From positions 1-23,179 of the forward strand of contig CAZOWX010000026.1 in the NCBI GenBank assembly GCA_964583795.1: a DNA stretch of 23,179 nucleotides, in the 5' to 3' direction. The position numbers and the translations under genes were made by a program. Below the pieces are notes generated by a model. The model worked only from the letters and a program-made list of their open reading frames with translations, did not search any database and was not told where the DNA came from. Positions 23,093-23,179 of this stretch are shown one piece after another; the first letter of the stretch is position 1, and the number at the start of each line of letters is the position of its first letter. The stretch comes from JBDTME01 sp964583795. GTDB taxonomy: Bacteria; Patescibacteriota; Microgenomatia; UBA1400; PJMF01.

Positions 23093-23179
23093 CTATTCTT
23101 CAACTGTCACTGTTCGTTGTATGGTGCTGGTACGCTTGTGGCGATCGGAAGCTTGGATAGTAATGACATACGTACCATT
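23093..23179 (-). CDS. C-terminal end of an Ig/PKD-like extracellular protein (partial)
   Basis: The last 28 codons of a gene that enters from beyond the window. The visible end begins NGTYVITIQASDRHKRTST and finishes RTVTVEE before a UAG stop. The pattern NGTYxITIxASD followed by TxxRTVTV is the last strands of a bacterial Ig-like or PKD-type beta-sandwich, common at the ends of surface or secreted proteins. No C-terminal sorting signal or membrane anchor follows, so it is not a classic sortase substrate at this end. The full identity cannot be known from this fragment. Confidence 0.6.
   Translation of the reverse strand, partial: NGTYVITIQASDRHKRTSTIQRTVTVEE

Overview
All recognisable genes in this window lie on the minus strand, so transcription runs from high to low coordinates. 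The content suggests a Candidate Phyla Radiation (Patescibacteria) bacterium, possibly of the Microgenomates type. The reasons are compact information-processing genes, a short AlaRS without the C-terminal domain, a PilM-like protein carrying a baseplate-J-like region, a membrane-anchored sortase, many Shine-Dalgarno-less leaders, and small dispersed palindromes of a kind I associate with these genomes. UGA acts as a normal stop (for example rpsG ends FRW-UGA), which argues against the SR1/Gracilibacteria code. The phylum assignment is an inference; no rRNA is present.

Layout in transcription order: the 3' end of an Ig/PKD-like extracellular protein (23179-23093); two small single-span membrane proteins (89 aa, and a 112 aa YtxH-like protein); a multi-span DUF6498-like membrane protein; a T-box riboswitch with antiterminator and terminator (about 21457-21175) in front of alaS; a large PilM-like/TM/baseplate-J-like protein; a sortase; ruvX; a 66 aa zinc ribbon; mltG; rpoB and rpoC behind a strong promoter and structured leader; an intrinsic terminator; a membrane-anchored alpha/alpha-barrel-like protein with its own promoter; then rpsL-rpsG-fusA-tuf, with tuf cut by the window edge and carrying its own near-consensus promoter.

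Functionally this is a core transcription/translation block (RNA polymerase, S12, S7, EF-G, EF-Tu, AlaRS) mixed with cell-envelope genes (MltG, sortase, membrane-anchored surface proteins). The strongest unusual signals are: (1) a complete transcription-attenuation T-box whose specifier candidate (GCA) and UGGU bulge both fit tRNA-Ala; (2) a small palindromic repeat inserted in frame inside the AlaRS editing domain, with a sister copy in the alaS leader; (3) a class of leaders made of short TAG/CTA-rich repeats that lack a Shine-Dalgarno sequence, next to genes that keep a strong one; (4) a fused cytoplasmic actin-like/membrane/extracellular protein beside a sortase.
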